Made by a program: the position numbers and the translations under genes. From assembly GCA_002689985.1 (NCBI GenBank), contig NZDC01000006.1, forward strand, positions 1 through 22,806: DNA of 22,806 bases, read 5' to 3'. Positions 21,029-22,806 of the stretch are shown piece after piece (the stretch's first letter is position 1; the number at the start of each line of letters is the position of its first letter). The notes below the pieces were generated by a model. It was not told the DNA's origin and ran no database searches. It saw only the letters and a list, made by a program, of their open reading frames with translations. The DNA comes from Candidatus Pacearchaeota archaeon (lineage in GTDB: Archaea > Nanobdellota > Nanobdellia > Pacearchaeales > GW2011-AR1).

Positions 21029-22645
21029 ATGTCTGAAAAACCAGTTGTATTAATGCCAGAAGATATTCAAAGAATTATGGGTAAAGATGCACAAAGAAAC
21101 AATATTTTAGCTGCAAAAATGGTATCTGAAGTTGTAAAAACTACTCTAGGACCAAAAGGAATGGATAAAATGCTTGTTTCTCCCTCAGGCGATATTATTG
21201 TTACAAATGATGGAGTTACAATTCTAGATGAGATGCAAATAGAACATCCTGCTGCAAAAATGATGGTTGAAATTGCAAAAACTCAAGAAAGCGAAGTTGG
21301 TGATGGAACAACAACTGCTGTTATGATTGCAGGAAGACTTCTCGAAAACGCTGAAAAACTTTTAGATAAAAAAATCCACCCAACTCTTATTACAAAAGGA
21401 TATAGAATTGCTGCACAAAAATCTCAGGAAATATTAAATGAAATTGCATTAAAAATAACTCCTGATAATCTTGATGTTTTAAAACAAGTTGCAATGACTG
21501 CAATGACTGGAAAAGGTGCAGAAGATTCAAAAGAAAAATTTGCAGATATTATTGTTAAAGCTGTAAAGCAAGTTGAAAGTGATGGAAATGTTGATTTAAA
21601 TGATATTAAAATAGAAAAATTAAAAGGTGAAGGAATTAGAGATACAGAACTAATTTCTGGAATTGTTCTAGATAAAGAAAGAGTTTCACATGATATGCCA
21701 AGAAAAATTCAAAATGCAAAAATAGCAATAGTTGATTTTCCAATAGAGTTAAAAAATCCAGAAATTGATACAAAAGTTTCTATTTCATCTCCAGAACAAT
21801 TACAGAGTTTTATAAGTGGAGAGGAAACAACAATAAGAAATATGGTTGAGAAAATTAAAGAAAGTTCTGCAAATGTTATTTTTTGTCAAAAAGGAATAGA
21901 TGATTTTGCACAATATCTATTATCTAAAGAAAAAATCTATGCATGTAGAAGAGTTGCAAGAAGTGATATGGAAAAAATATCTAAAGCAACAGGTGGAAGA
22001 ATTGTAAGCAACTTAGATGAATTAAATCAATCTCAATTAGGAAGTTCAGAAATAGTAGAAGAAATAAAACATGGAGAAGATAGTTTAACTTATATTAAAG
22101 GATGTCAAAATCCAAAAGCACTTACAATTTTAATTCATGGAGGAACAGATCATGTAATTGATGAAATTGAAAGAGCATTAAAAGATGGTTTAGGTGATGT
22201 TATTTGTTCTTTAAAATCAGGATTAGTTGTTCCTGGAGGAGGAGCAGTAGAAATGGAGCTTGCAAAAAGACTTAAAGATTTTGGACAAACTTTAAGTGGA
22301 AGAGAACAATTAGCTGTAGAGGAATTTGTATCATCTCTAGAATTTATTCCTTCAACTTTGGCAGAAAATGCGGGAATTGATCCAATAGATGTTTTAACAG
22401 AATTAAAATCACGTCATGATTCAGGAGAAAGAAATGCAGGATTAAATTTATTTACAAATAAAATTGAAAATGTACTTGATGCAAGAATTATTGAACCATT
22501 AAAGATTAAAAGTCAAGCAATAAATTCTGCAAGTGAAGTTGCAATCATGATTTTAAGAATAGATGATGTTATTGCATCAACTGGGGGAAAGGGTGGAAAA
22601 ATGAACTCAATTGGAGCAATGCCTCCTGGAATGGGGAGTTATTAG
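21029..22645 (+). CDS. thsA: Thermosome subunit (group II chaperonin)
   Basis: Subunits form a double ring that folds proteins using ATP, with a built-in lid. 538 residues is the usual size. The nucleotide site shows LGPKGMDKM (40-48), NDGVTIL (60-66), GDGTTT (91-96) and [11 protein letters not shown] (401-411). [10 protein letters not shown] (381-390) carries the catalytic Asp region, and [10 protein letters not shown] (447-456) closes the equatorial domain. The apical domain lies at about 200-360. The short C-terminal tail (GKGGKMN to PPGMGSY) keeps the Gly/Met-rich type. Only one subunit gene is in the window, so whether the ring is of one or several kinds cannot be told. Confidence 0.97.
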   Translation: MSEKPVVLMPEDIQRIMGKDAQRNNILAAKMVSEVVKTTLGPKGMDKMLVSPSGDIIVTNDGVTILDEMQIEHPAAKMMVEIAKTQESEVGDGTTTAVMIAGRLLENAEKLLDKKIHPTLITKGYRIAAQKSQEILNEIALKITPDNLDVLKQVAMTAMTGKGAEDSKEKFADIIVKAVKQVESDGNVDLNDIKIEKLKGEGIRDTELISGIVLDKERVSHDMPRKIQNAKIAIVDFPIELKNPEIDTKVSISSPEQLQSFISGEETTIRNMVEKIKESSANVIFCQKGIDDFAQYLLSKEKIYACRRVARSDMEKISKATGGRIVSNLDELNQSQLGSSEIVEEIKHGEDSLTYIKGCQNPKALTILIHGGTDHVIDEIERALKDGLGDVICSLKSGLVVPGGGAVEMELAKRLKDFGQTLSGREQLAVEEFVSSLEFIPSTLAENAGIDPIDVLTELKSRHDSGERNAGLNLFTNKIENVLDARIIEPLKIKSQAINSASEVAIMILRIDDVIASTGGKGGKMNSIGAMPPGMGSY

Positions 22646-22647
22646 AA

Positions 22648-22806
22648 TCAATCCTTTGAAGATTTCATAAATAAAACAATTAATACAACAACTAAAAATA
22701 TTGCAATTAAAGAAAAAATCCAGTCAAGTGCTTGAGAAGATTTTTTAACATCTTCTTTTACATCTTCAGATATTACTAAACCACTAAATAAGAAATCATC
22801 TGTTGC
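22648..22806 (-). CDS. C-terminal part of a membrane protein, unknown
   Basis: The minus-strand frame is open from the window edge to TGA at 22648-22650 and gives 52 residues. They are a soluble piece (DDFLFSGLVISEDVKEDVKKSS), one C-terminal membrane helix with IFSLIAIFLVVVLIVLF, and the short end MKSSKD. The gene converges with the thermosome gene, with only two bases between. The rest lies outside the window, so the family is unknown. Confidence 0.6.
   Translation of the reverse strand, partial: ATDDFLFSGLVISEDVKEDVKKSSQALDWIFSLIAIFLVVVLIVLFMKSSKD

Overview
The window looks like part of a chromosome from a very AT-rich archaeon with short genes, most probably a DPANN archaeon of the Woesearchaeota/Pacearchaeota kind. 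The archaeal assignment rests on EF-2 carrying the diphthamide histidine motif, EF-1A, a Dph2 fragment, a thermosome, ribosomal protein S10 of archaeal length, a tRNA-Tyr with a bulge-helix-bulge intron, and TATA boxes of the TTTAAATA/TTTATAAA type. The finer placement rests on the bacterial-type seryl-tRNA synthetase and on many short membrane or unknown proteins. It is inference, not a tree.

Layout. 1-2658: end of EF-2, then EF-1A. 2706-3463: two tiny coupled unknown genes and a small membrane protein. 3426-3707 (minus): a one-domain O6-methylguanine methyltransferase. Its palindromic TATA box also faces a gap of 233 bases that appears to hold an undescribed structured RNA (about 3761-3877). 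3941-5142: a two-gene membrane operon (PH-domain protein plus anchored beta-rich protein). 5180-5473: only the first third of Dph2. 5512-7305: an unknown gene, a PC4-like protein, an anchored cyclophilin, a zinc-ribbon mini-protein and S10. 7377-9089: a cation/proton antiporter with an RCK domain. 9147-10126: two unknowns. 10201-11903: SerRS, a holin-like membrane protein and tRNA-Asp. 11950-12881: a four-helix membrane gene broken by an in-frame TAG, a GIY-YIG protein and a zinc-ribbon mini-protein. 13050-15663: a DEAD-box helicase with a structured leader, a coiled-coil protein and a 27-residue basic peptide. 15819-17803: an acidic repeat protein, a membrane-anchored metzincin protease, a 28-residue acidic peptide, and a cysteine-rich anchored protein with an in-frame TGA. 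17828-20928 (minus): an unknown, tRNA-Tyr, a large secreted/anchored protein, an unknown, and a CBS/zinc-ribbon protein. 21029-22645: thermosome, then the tail of a membrane protein.

How the parts fit. Translation and protein quality control dominate (EF-2, EF-1A, S10, SerRS, two tRNAs, thermosome, cyclophilin, RNA helicase). A second theme is envelope proteins: the PH-domain pair, the metzincin, the cysteine-rich protein, the 460-residue secreted protein and the antiporter. Most genes have a TATA-like box centred about 24-28 bases before the ATG, so most transcripts should be leaderless. Shine-Dalgarno motifs appear mainly at genes inside operons or with a leader.

The most interesting items are the structured RNA candidate at 3761-3877, the two early in-frame stops that would each be a Trp codon after one base change, the truncated Dph2 beside an intact EF-2 diphthamide site, and the mutually exclusive hairpins before the DEAD-box gene. 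I found no transposon, CRISPR array, prophage module or obvious defence system.
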